Source: Edaphochlamys debaryana (lineage: Eukaryota > Chlorophyta > Chlorophyceae > Chlamydomonadales). From it: a DNA stretch of 64,000 bases. Below are positions 55,501-64,000 of this stretch, piece by piece. The notes under the pieces are model-generated. The model ran no database searches, was not told where the DNA came from, and saw only the letters and a program-made list of their open reading frames with translations. Location of the stretch: positions 372,001 to 436,000 of the forward strand of contig JAEHOE010000088.1 of NCBI GenBank assembly GCA_016858145.1. The letters are read 5' to 3'. Made by a program: the position numbers and the translations under genes. Every line of letters starts with the position of its first letter. The first letter of the stretch is position 1.

Positions 55501-57919
55501 TCTGCTCCTCCGTTCCTGCGCCCCCTGCCCAGGTCGGCTTCCTCCGCGCCCATCACCAGTACCACCCACATCTTCGCCCGCGGGGAGTGGTGAGTCGGCG
55601 CAGAGACGCTTTCGCAGCTGTGGGACAGCCAACCTGCGCGCGGGGCAGCGGTGAACGATGGGGTGTCGTACTGACGGTCGTACACGCTGCCGTACATCCC
55701 GTACAGGTCTGGGCCCGCCGCCAGCCTGCCGTGCCTCAGCAAGGGCGCCCTCGTGGTTCGCTTCTGCCCCCGCCTCTTCCGCGCCCCGCCGCCGCCGCCC
55801 GCCGGCAACCCGCCGCCGCTGTACGGCAACCCGGCCGCTGGTGCCGTACAGCTGCCGTACCGCATGCTGATGGCGGTGGCGTCGCAGGACTCCGTACTCA
55901 TCTACGACATGCACGTGAGCAGCTTGGGCGCGGGATATGTAGGAGTGACACGGGCAATGACGCAGGGGCGTAGGACCTGCGGGTTGGACATGCGTTAGGG
56001 TGCGAGGCAGGGAGGATGCGGCTTTGGTTTGGAGTGATGAACGTTCCCTCCAACGCTGCTCTCCACTTCGATTACCTCCCCTCCCCGTGCCTGCCCTGAC
56101 ACGTCAGTCCACGGAGCCGCTGCCGGGTGCACTCACCCCGCTGCCTTTTTGCCTCCGCGCCGCATTCCTCCATGCCGCACTTGACCTCCGCCCCTGTCCC
56201 TTCCCTCCCCTCTCACCCGCAGTCCATGGAGCCCCTGGCGGTGATGGGCGGCATCCACTTTGCCGCCGTCACGGACCTTGCCTGGTCACACGATGGGCGG
56301 TACCTGGTGGTAGCGTCCAGGTAGGGGCGTGGTGGGAGGGCTCAGGGACAGGGTCTGTGGATGCAGGGTGTGGCGGCGAGGAAGGTGGTGTGCCTGGTGG
56401 TCGCGTCCAGGTGGGGGCGTGCCCTGGGTTGTGTGTGGGGTGGGAAGGGGCACCGATGGTGGTCTCGGTGGCCGTGGGGCGACGGCGCACGGATGTCTCC
56501 TGGTATCTTTGTTTGACCTGACCTTGGCCGGTGCACTTGCAGGGACGGGTACTGCACGGTGGTTTCATTCGACGAAGCCGAGCTGGGGGAGCCAGTGCCT
56601 CTGGCGGAGCTACCGGAGCAGGTGCGGGCGGCGGTCTCGCGGGCAGCGGCGCGGCGGCACAGCGACCGCCTGGCAGCCGCCGCCGCCGCCAAGACCCCGG
56701 CGGCGGCGGCAGCCGCCACGCCGCCGCCGGAGGCGGCGCCGGCGCAGCTCGCACCGCAGGCGAGCGGCGAGGCGGCGCCGGCGGCAGGTGCTCCGGCCCC
56801 GGCGGCGGCGCCGGCAGCGGCGGCGGCGCCTGCCGCTGCCAAGGCCCCGAGGAGGATTCAGCCGGTGGCGGTCTCGGCAACCCTCACCAGCACCGCCGCT
56901 GCACCGGCGGCGGCGGTCGTGCCTACCCCTGCCGTTGCGGGGACGGGGACGGTCCCGGCCTTGGCTTCCGCTAGCCCTGCGGCCGCCGGTGCGGCTGCGG
57001 GGGCCAAGCGGCCGGCGGAGGGCGGCGCTGGCGGCGGCTCCGAAGCGCCCAAGCCCAAGCGCATTCAGCCCATCCCCCTCTCCGCCACCGCCCTACCCAA
57101 GCCCTCTCCCTCTGCAGCCGCCGCTGCACCAGTGGCGGCGGCCCCCGCGCCGGCACCTGCCGCGGCGGCGCAACCCGCGGCCTCCGGCGCCGCTCGCAGA
57201 ATCGTTCCCACGCGGGTAGACGCAGCCGCCCCTGCCGCCGCCCCCGCGCCCGCGCCCGCACCCGAGCTCTCCCCGCTCCCGTCTTCCGACGCCGCGGCAG
57301 CGGCGGCGGCGGCTGCAGCGGCGGCGGCTCCCTCGCATACGCCGGTGCCGTCCGGGGCGGTGGTTCCCGGCATGGGGGCGGCGGCCCCAGAGTCAGGCAT
57401 GAAGATGCCCACGCCGCAGGTAGGGAGGTGTGGATGGTGGAGGTCACGTGGGGTTAAGGAGGCTGGAGTAGGGATGCGCGCGGATGAAGCGATGAATAGC
57501 AGCAATCCCGGATCACGGATTGGTGAGGCCACACCACAAGGAAGGTTGACGATACGGTAGCAACGGTGCCATCTCGCCTGTGCGGTTGCTGACATCCTTC
57601 CCTCGCCACCCCCCGCCTCTGCCGCTGCTCAGGTGCTGAGCTTCGGCACCCCCGCGCCCGCGCCCCCGCCGGCGGGCGGCGGCGCGGCGGAGGCCGGCGC
57701 ATCGCAGCCCGCCGCCTCGGGCCCCGGCTCGGGGCAGGGGCGCACAAAGCGAGTCACGCCTGTGCCCGTGGAGCGAAGCCACCGACCCTCCCTGGACGGA
57801 ATGCTCCAGCAGCACCAACAGCCGCCGGCTTCGGTGGCGTCAGCGGCGGCCGCATCAGCAGCAGCGGGGAACGGAGCACAGAAGCAGCAGCAGCAGCAGC
57901 AGCCGGCGGCAGGGCCACA

Positions 57920-57957
<38 letters not shown>

Positions 57958-58031
57958 GGCCGCGGCTGAGTGTGGCGCAAATGGCGGCGATGCGGGGCGC
58001 GGCGGCGGCGAAGAAGGCGGCGGGCAAGTAG
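52525..58031 (+). CDS. FAS2: Chromatin assembly factor 1 middle subunit (WD40; CHAF1B/FAS2/Cac2)
   Basis: Predicted 870-aa nuclear histone chaperone subunit that deposits H3-H4 behind the replication fork. The twelve exons are 52525-52638, 52803-52908, 53077-53187, 53695-53744, 53942-54070, 54506-54635, 54910-55243, 55533-55589, 55707-55914, 56223-56320, 56543-57419 and 57633-58031. The N-terminal [20 protein letters not shown] is typical of the family. WD repeats run to about aa 445, including [58 protein letters not shown] and [21 protein letters not shown] Gly/Ala-rich insertion (aa ~230-305) interrupts the propeller before the FFRRLAW strand. The C-terminal ~400 residues are Ala/Pro-rich with four basic RRIxP-type motifs ([32 protein letters not shown]). 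These resemble the B-domain that binds ASF1 in HIRA and CAF-1. PolyQ and polyA runs lie near the end. Confidence 0.92.
53210..53478. repeat. 22-bp minisatellite in FAS2 intron 3
   Basis: About 12 tandem units of a 22-bp motif (GGAGGGTCGAGGGGCTGTG plus TTT), with small variants. It starts about 20 bases after the exon 3 donor. Because 22 is not a multiple of three, the array reads as the same peptide in successive frames. All frames stay open, so the ORFs across it are artefacts. Confidence 0.9.
56103..56130. repeat. Degenerate copy of exon 10 start (FAS2)
   Basis: CAGTCCACGGAGCCGCTGCC mirrors the real acceptor and start of exon 10 at 56220 (CAGTCCATGGAGCCCCTGGC). It lies 115 bp upstream in intron 9. 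Confidence 0.75.
56388..56412. repeat. Degenerate copy of exon 10 end with donor (FAS2)
   Basis: CCTGGTGGTCGCGTCCAGGT mirrors the real end of exon 10 and its donor at 56303-56322. It lies about 90 bp downstream in intron 10. Confidence 0.75.
57885..57956 (+). repeat. Coding CAG and GGC repeats (polyQ and polyA in FAS2)
   Basis: Six CAG codons are followed shortly by a run of about ten GCG/GCC codons that encode polyalanine near the C-terminus. Confidence 0.85.
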
Positions 58032-59215
58032 GGTTTCGGATGAATGGATGACTGATGACCCATGCATGCAGAGGGTTACATTGATATTCCCCCGGCGGCT
58101 AGGGACCACAGGGTCGCTGTGGAGAGCCGACGTTTGCTGCGACGTCCAAACGGTGGTGGCGGCGGATGAGCAAGCGGCGGGAAAGGGGGTGGCGAGGGCT
58201 CTATGTTCGCAGGGGCTATGCAGCGTAGTCCGGACGACGACGAAGGGGGAATGCAGCTGAGCGCAAGGTGAACGAGAGGCGATGCGGCAGGACCTGGCCG
58301 GGCCTGGACTGGGTGCGCTGGGGTGTGTGGAGGCAGGGCGGTGGGGTCGTGTGCAGGCACGCAGCAGCAGCCTGCTCCTTGCAAGGAGCAGGGCTCAGCC
58401 GGGCAAACGGGGCCATGCCAACGCACGGTCGGAGGGGCAGCATGCGGACAATGCGCGCGGGCTGCGGCGTTCAAGGGGGACCAACCGGCAACCGGCCACG
58501 GCAGCGCCCATGCGAGCGAGTCAAGCTTGCTTCGAGTGTACCAGGCTACCAGCAGAGCATGTGCAGTTACAGGCCAGGCCACAGGTCCCTGCCAATCTGC
58601 CATACGCAGCCGCGCCTTTCCCGGTCCACCCACCCACGTTCTCACACGCGGGACAGACTCCACGAGCGCACGAGGGTGTCGGCGATCCGGACGCCGAAGC
58701 CGAAGCCTTACCACACACGAGCAGGGCTGGAAGCGCCAAGAATAGTTTACAACCCGACGCGAGAGTCCGATTCCCGAATCAGTGCGTGCCAGAGCCGCCC
58801 TTGAACCAGAAAGCGCCCCACATCCCCCCGTGTCCTTCCGCCCAACTCTTTTCTAGGCAGCACCCTGCACGCTGACCTGCCCCCACGCCCGCACAGACAG
58901 CACACTTGCGGCCTCGGACCTAACACCACCCAGTCAGTGCTGAGGCACTTCGGCTACTGCTGTGGGCCCTCCCGACGCAACCCCGAGCCACCCAGACCGC
59001 CCCTGGGCATGGATCACGGAGCCATGGTGTGCAGGGGGCACACCAAATAGGAGGCGCCCCCGCTCAACCCCTCCCGTCCTGCAGGTGGTTCCTGCTCCTT
59101 CCGCAGTGCAACCGCCTCCACCTCCACACCTCTTAGCCCCCCTCCAACTCCACACCTCCGTCCGTGCTATTGGCACAAAACCCTTTGCCGTACATGCCTG
59201 CCGTACATGCCCGCC
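58032..59215. other. Convergent intergenic region (FAS2 / DUF4202 gene)
   Basis: No gene recognised. It holds the 3' UTRs of both flanking genes. TTACA (TGTAA on the minus strand) occurs at 58747. Confidence 0.5.
58747..58751 (-). terminator. Candidate TGTAA poly(A) signal of the DUF4202 gene
   Basis: TGTAA on the minus strand, about 465 bases past the stop codon at 59216. Confidence 0.35.
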
Positions 59216-62200
59216 TCACTCGTAGTCGAAGTTCTTGTACCGCCAGTCGCCTGGGTGCGTGGAGGCGGCGGCGGTGCCCTCGAGCTCGCGCAGGACGTCC
59301 CCCCAACCGGGGGGGGCGGGCAGGGCCTTGGCCAGCAGCTTGCGCTGCAGGGGCTGGGTGGGGAGCTGCAGGCAGGTGGCCAGGCCCTGTCAGGGGGGGA
59401 GGGAAGGGGAGGTGGGGAATGAGGTTAAGGGAAAGGGGGCGGGGTAGAGGACGGGTTGGGAGAGGATGGTGGAGCGCAATCGAACGCCCTTGGGACGCAC
59501 TGGGCGGTGCCAGGGCGAACCTTGTGTTTCGTGGCCCAGTCTCTTTCGTGCCCCGACCGAGCCTCTCGCCGATCAGCGCTACCGTACTCTCCTCCCGGCA
59601 CACACCTTTCCCCATCCCCTGGATCCCTGCATACCCTGCCCACCCCCACCCCTACCTTCTTGGACACCCCCGCCAGCTCCCGCTTCACCGCCGTTAGCAC
59701 GTCGTCAGCGGGCAGCTCCTGGGGGGGGGGGGGGAGGAGGAGGCGCAGCTGGGCAGGCCGGTTGGGCACGGCAGGGCGCGTCAAGGCCGAGGCAGCGCCT
59801 GCCCTTCTCGGAGACCTTCAGCCGTCGTCTTCCTATCCCTCTCGGCGCTCATACACTCACTCCTGCACCCCGCGGCCCTCCCCCCTCATCTGCCCTCGCA
59901 TACTCCCCTCCCCCTCTTTCTCCCAGCCCTGCCCCTCTCCCCCCTGCCTCTTCGCCCCTTCCCCCACCTAGAACATGCGCGGGAAGGAGTGTTCTTCACT
60001 CTCCTCCTCCCCCCCCCCTCATTCTCCCTGCCCCCCTACTTTCCCCCCCTGCCTCTCCAACCCACCCCCCTTTCCCCCCTCATCCCCCCCCCCACCTGGA
60101 ACATGCGCGGGAAGGAGTGCTCCAGGAACACCAGCGCCTCAGAGTCCCGCAGCGTCTGGACCATGAGCAGCAGCTCAATCAGCCTGGGGGGGGGGAGGGG
60201 AGGGGAGGGAGGGGGAGGGGAGGACGGGGAGGGTATCAGTTGGGACGACCTCGGGAGAGGGAAGGGTGGTGCCGGGGGTGGAGGGAGGAGCAAGCTGGCT
60301 GCAGGCATGAACAGCAGCTCGATCAGCCTGGGACGGAGGGGGAGGACGGAGGGGGAGGCGACAGAGGCGCCACGTCAGAGTGCAGCTTGCCGGTATGCAT
60401 CACCGTACTGAGACGTACGGCACCCGGCCACGCACCGGTAGTTGACGCTGCCCATGGGCCCGCTGATGTCGTACAGCCGCACGTCCCGTGGGTCGGGCAG
60501 GTCCCGGTTGAGGATGAAGTCCTCCACCAGCTTCTGGGAGGCCTCGGCGTAGCCTTGGGGGAGGGGGGAGGGGGAGATAGCGGAGCGGGGGGGGGGGGTC
60601 AGGTGTAGAATATAGCGGCAAGGGCGACACAGTCAGGGCCTCGCCTCTCCCGCCCCCCGCTGCCTCGCTGCGGCAGCCTCCCCCCACTCCCCCCCCCCCG
60701 CCACACCCGCCTCCTGCATGAGCGCCTGCCTCCCCCCCTTCCTTTCCCCATCCCCCCCCCCCCCCCGCCTCACCCGCCTCCTGCATGAGCGCCTTGAGCC
60801 TGTTGGCCTGCCACTGCTTGCGGTCCACCTCCCACTGCCGCTGCCCCTGCGTGTTGGGGGAGTAGTCGTCGCGCTTGATCTCAACCAGCCGCCAGCTCTC
60901 AACCGCCTTGCCTGAGGGGCGTGCGAGGGGGTGTGTGGCAGGGTGTGAATGGCTGCTCGATTGAGCCGACGGAAGCGGTGTGTGAGGTGAGGTGTGGGGC
61001 TCAACACACACATCCTCACCTCTGGCCAAATTGAACAGCTCATCCCCTTACCCTTCTACCCTTCTACCCCCGCCGCTGCTCAACCCCCTCCCCCACCCAC
61101 CCTTGGCCAGGAACATCGATCAGCCCCGACCCCGACTTTCCCACCTTCTCCCCCTCCAACCCTCGGCCAACACTGTAGCCCCTACACCCCCATCCGTCCC
61201 TCCTCCACCCACTGACCCCTGGCCAGCATGGTTCCCACCCCTCCTCACCCCCCTCTACCCCCACCCCTGTTACCCCTCAAAGCCCCCCTAACACACACAC
61301 CTGGCCAGGATGGATCTCACCCACCACCCCATCCTCCACCCCCACCCCTCCATCCCCCCCACCGATCCACCCACCCATCCACCCAGAGGGTTCCCCCCTC
61401 CTTACCCCCCTTCCTTAAACCTGCTACATCCCACCCACCCACCCACCCACCCCTGCCAGGATGCTCCAGCCCTCCACCCCCACCCGTCGCCCCCATCCCC
61501 CCTCCTCCGTCCCTCCCACCCACCCCTGGCCAGGATGAACAGCTCGTCCGGGGCGCCCGGGTCCAGCTTCTCCACCCAGCCCGTCAGCCACGTGCCCCAC
61601 AGCAGCCGGTACGGGTGCCGCCGGCCGCCAAACTCCACCTGTCGAAGGGGCCGGAGGGTGGAGGGTGAGGGAGGGCAAGGGGGTAGAGGGGTGTATGAGT
61701 GGCGGAGAGGGGGGAGAGGGGTGGGGTGCCGGGGCGCGGCGTGCGCCTATCGCCGTACTCCACCTGCCCCTGTTGGGTGGTGTGGTGGTGTGGGGGGTGG
61801 CTCGAGGGGCAAGGGGGCAGAGGGGTGTATGAGTGGTGGAGAGGCGGGGGACGGCAGGCAGGTGCAGGGGTGAGGGGTGAGGGGTGAGGCGCTCGCAGTG
61901 GCAGGGGCACGCGGGCGGGGGCCCCGTGGGGTGACGGCGTGTGCCCCTGCCCTGGCTCGCAGACTGTGCCCGTCGAGCCGTCCTCCCTGCCGATAACCGC
62001 TCACGGCCCCCCGTTGCTGTGGGCACCCGACCTCGACCGCAACCGCTGCTAACCGCTAACTGCAAACCGCTGCCCACCTGGGAGGGGTCCTTGGAGTTGA
62101 CTTCGTCGATAAGCGCGATGCACTTTTTGAGCTGCTCGCGATTGCCGGGGGCGGGGCGCTGGGGAGGGCACGGAATGGCAGGCGAAGGGGCGGGGTGTCA

Positions 62201-62862
62201 GGGGCGCAGAGAACGGAACGGATGCACCACTCCCCAGGGAACCACGGGGAGCCTGAGGCCGCCAAGGCGCAAGAGTGACACCGCAGCGCAGGTCAGCCCC
62301 TGGAAGGCATTAGATGCATCCCTTTATAGCACAAGCCAAACTCCACAAGCTGACAAACCTACAGCTGCGATGGTCTTGTCCACAAAGACCGAGATCTCGG
62401 GGGTATCGAGGGTCGCCTGGCAGGGCCCCACCCGCCCGCCCCGGGCAGGCTGCCGGGCCGCGGGGGTGGGCGCGAGCGAGGGCGCCAGGGGCCGGGCGGC
62501 GGGGGTGGCCTGTGGGGTTGAGGGCGTGGGGAGCGTGGGGAGGATAAGGGGTGGAGGGGGCTTTGTGGCGGTGTTGACGGCTGGGGTGGCCGCGGTGCTT
62601 TGGGGCGGGAGTGAGGCCGTGGCGGTAGATAGGGCGTGGTGGGGGGTGCTGGCAGGCCGGTGGACGTCCACGCTCTGAGTAGGGCCCCCGCGACGCCGAT
62701 CACCCCTTCAGCAGTGCAGGACTTGCTATGCTAAGCGCGTGTCGCAACCCTCACGCGTGCAGCTCGCACCTGCTGAGGCCCCGAGCATGTGTGGACGCGA
62801 GCGACGTGGCCCGGCACGACCGGCGACCTGTGCAGAAACACGGGTGAGGTATGCTTCAGCAT
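59216..62862 (-). CDS. DUF4202 domain protein (possibly organelle-targeted)
   Basis: Predicted 392-aa protein from nine minus-strand exons: 62862-62770, 62674-62363, 62158-62078, 61638-61524, 60911-60774, 60553-60436, 60183-60096, 59718-59656 and 59386-59216. The conserved domain (aa ~150-340) reads IALIDEVNSKDPSQ, YRLLWGTWLTGWVEKLDP, ESWRLVEIKRDDYSPNTQGQ, WQANRLKALMQEAGYAEAS, LRDSEALVFLEHSFPRMF. These match the DUF4202 pattern of bacterial and plant/fungal proteins, all helical with conserved D-x-Y, R and FLEH motifs. Its biochemical function is not established to my knowledge. The N-terminal extension is Pro/Ala-rich. The first exon (MLKHTSPVFLHRSPVV) is inferred from splice consensus and phase, because exon 2 has no in-frame ATG. 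It looks like a mitochondrial presequence. Several introns contain copies of exon edges. Confidence 0.8.
59961..59998. repeat. Copy of exon 7 donor edge (DUF4202 gene)
   Basis: CACCTAGAACATGCGCGGGA continuing into AGGAGTG matches the true exon 7 end at 60093-60120 (CACCTGGAACATGCGCGGGA) with one substitution, then diverges. Confidence 0.85.
60300..60332. repeat. Copy of exon 7 acceptor edge (DUF4202 gene)
   Basis: CATGAACAGCAGCTCGATCA followed by GCCTGG resembles the true exon 7 start at 60162-60186 (CATGAGCAGCAGCTCAATCA followed by GCCTGG). Confidence 0.8.
60704..60731. repeat. Copy of exon 5 donor edge (DUF4202 gene)
   Basis: CACCCGCCTCCTGCATGAGC followed by GCCT is identical to the true exon 5 end plus donor at 60771-60794, 67 bp away. 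Confidence 0.88.
61020..61545. repeat. Array of degenerate exon 4 donor edges (DUF4202 gene)
   Basis: The true exon 4 end (CACCCCTGGCCAGGATGAAC, 61521-61540) has about six degenerate relatives across the intron. They lie near 61020, 61100, 61155, 61208, 61300 and 61450, and each contains CC(T)GGCCA or CTGCCAGGATG in a C-rich context. Confidence 0.65.
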
Positions 62863-64000
62863 CCGGGTTGCCATGGGAGGAGCGGTTCGACGAGCGGACG
62901 ACGTTCAAGGCCTCTCGACAAAGCTCTCGCGGTGCAAGCGTGCTCGCTCCGCAACGCTTGGCCGTTAGGCTGCGATCGGCGCCAGTCTTGTCACCAAAGC
63001 GCAACAGTCGACGGAGGCGCGACGCGACTTCTCGCGCTTCCGCGACACATCCGAACCATCTCACCTGGCGTTACCCGCTGCGCTGCTTTTGCGCATGGCG
63101 CCCGATCCCAATCGCCCTTTAAGCATCTTCAGCAGTGCTTGTTGACGTCGGTAGGGTTTGAGATCGCAGGATGGGTAGTGGACGCTGGTTCAACGGTGCA
63201 ACAAGTGTGTCGGTCGCACGCGAGAGTAGCGCTTGATGTCAAGTATGCAGACGTCGGAGAACATGGCGTGACAAGCAGCTGGCTTGACGTCGATTGGGGC
63301 ACGCCACGTCCCATACACATCCCACAGCTCCCGACCTCCCCGAACCGTACAAACGCCGCACGAGACAAGAATCCCTCAAGAACCACGACACAAATAAAAG
63401 GGTTGGGTTCCTGGCCTGTTCTGCGCCTTCCTCATCGACTCCATGCCTGTGGCCAGCCCCCCAGACCAGTGGTGACCAGGAGTGGACAGCCCGCCCTCGC
63501 AACACCGGCTACCTTATCTCAGCGCCCTCCCCACAGAGAGAGAAACCCCCAGGGGGCCCGAGCGCCCGACCCCCCAAGGGTGCACATGGCCTTGACCCCC
63601 CCGCGAGCGAAAGCCCTCCACCAACGCGCTAAGTGGCGTTCGGGTTGCGGGTTGCGCAAACCTGCAGTGCCAACATTGGTCACAGACCTGGCTACGGCGA
63701 GCCTCCCTACACTCCCACTCATAGTTGGGTTTCACGGCCGGCCGGCCGGCCTTCTTGACTGCCCCCAGTAACTTGCCTACGGCTTGTGCCCCGGCCTTGA
63801 TCCCTGAAACGCCCACTTCAATGCTGCACCAACATGCGAAATGATTCCTTCGCCTCCTGCGTCGAGGGCATCCGCTGCGCCTCCTGCGCCTGCTTCGCCT
63901 CCTGCTACGCCTGCTATGCTTCGCCTGCTACGCCCTCTTTCATTGCGGGTTAGGTTCATGCCCACAGCTTGCGCCCGGGCCTCCCTTCCTACTATTCTGA
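62863..64000. other. Right-edge region without a recognised gene
   Basis: No homology recognised on either strand. A (CGCCTCCTG)-like 9-bp repeat lies at about 63846-63935. A minus-strand frame there (VSGIKAGAQAVGKLLGAVKK) has some coding character but no start or splice support within the window. Confidence 0.4.

Noticed and set aside
62324..62671. DUF4202 start at 62671
   Set aside because: The codon is GTG and lies just after an acceptor-like site. An upstream exon at 62862-62770 supplies an ATG in the right phase.

Overview
The window is nuclear DNA from a chlorophycean green alga of the Chlamydomonas/Volvox type. The evidence is a very high GC content, many short GT-AG introns, Ala/Gly/Pro-rich linkers, TGTAA-type polyadenylation signals, a green-type chloroplast transit peptide, a eukaryotic ribosomal protein S29, an L1-like LINE and a pair of MYND-type proteins of the kind amplified in volvocine algae. 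All exon models below were built by hand from splice consensus and reading-frame continuity. For every model except the cut-off left-edge gene the exon lengths sum to a whole number of codons.

Layout. Positions 1-3284 (minus) and 3340-13263 (plus) are two head-to-head copies of one gene, a family X DNA polymerase (Pol lambda/beta type) carrying an N-terminal FHA domain and a BRCT domain. The left copy runs off the window. Next come RPS29 (plus, 14675-15111), a mitochondrial K+/H+-exchange-related protein (minus, 17648-20578), two related single-membrane-span proteins (plus, 21084-21830 and 23768-24429), a plastid-targeted PH-like membrane protein (minus, 26650-28415), a SET-domain methyltransferase-like protein (minus, 28986-33738) and a stand-alone Aha1 N-domain Hsp90 co-chaperone (plus, 35064-37062). 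Two tandem paralogues ending in a MYND-like finger (plus, 38065-41345 and 46616-49998) flank a 5'-truncated LINE (42259-46275). The window ends with the CAF-1 middle subunit FAS2/CHAF1B (plus, 52525-58031) and a DUF4202 protein (minus, 59216-62862).

The genes do not form an operon-like unit. Two have roles in genome maintenance: PolX in gap-filling repair or end joining, and CAF-1 in replication-coupled chromatin assembly.

The most notable observations are: (i) the FHA-BRCT-PolX architecture, with a ~324-residue Gly-rich insertion between the catalytic aspartates; (ii) its near-palindromic duplication around a ~140-bp centre; (iii) a recurrent pattern in five unrelated genes in which introns carry degenerate copies of the neighbouring exon edge together with its splice site; (iv) four B-domain-like (putative ASF1-binding) motifs in the CAF-1 tail; and (v) a short upstream ORF conserved in both MYND paralogues.
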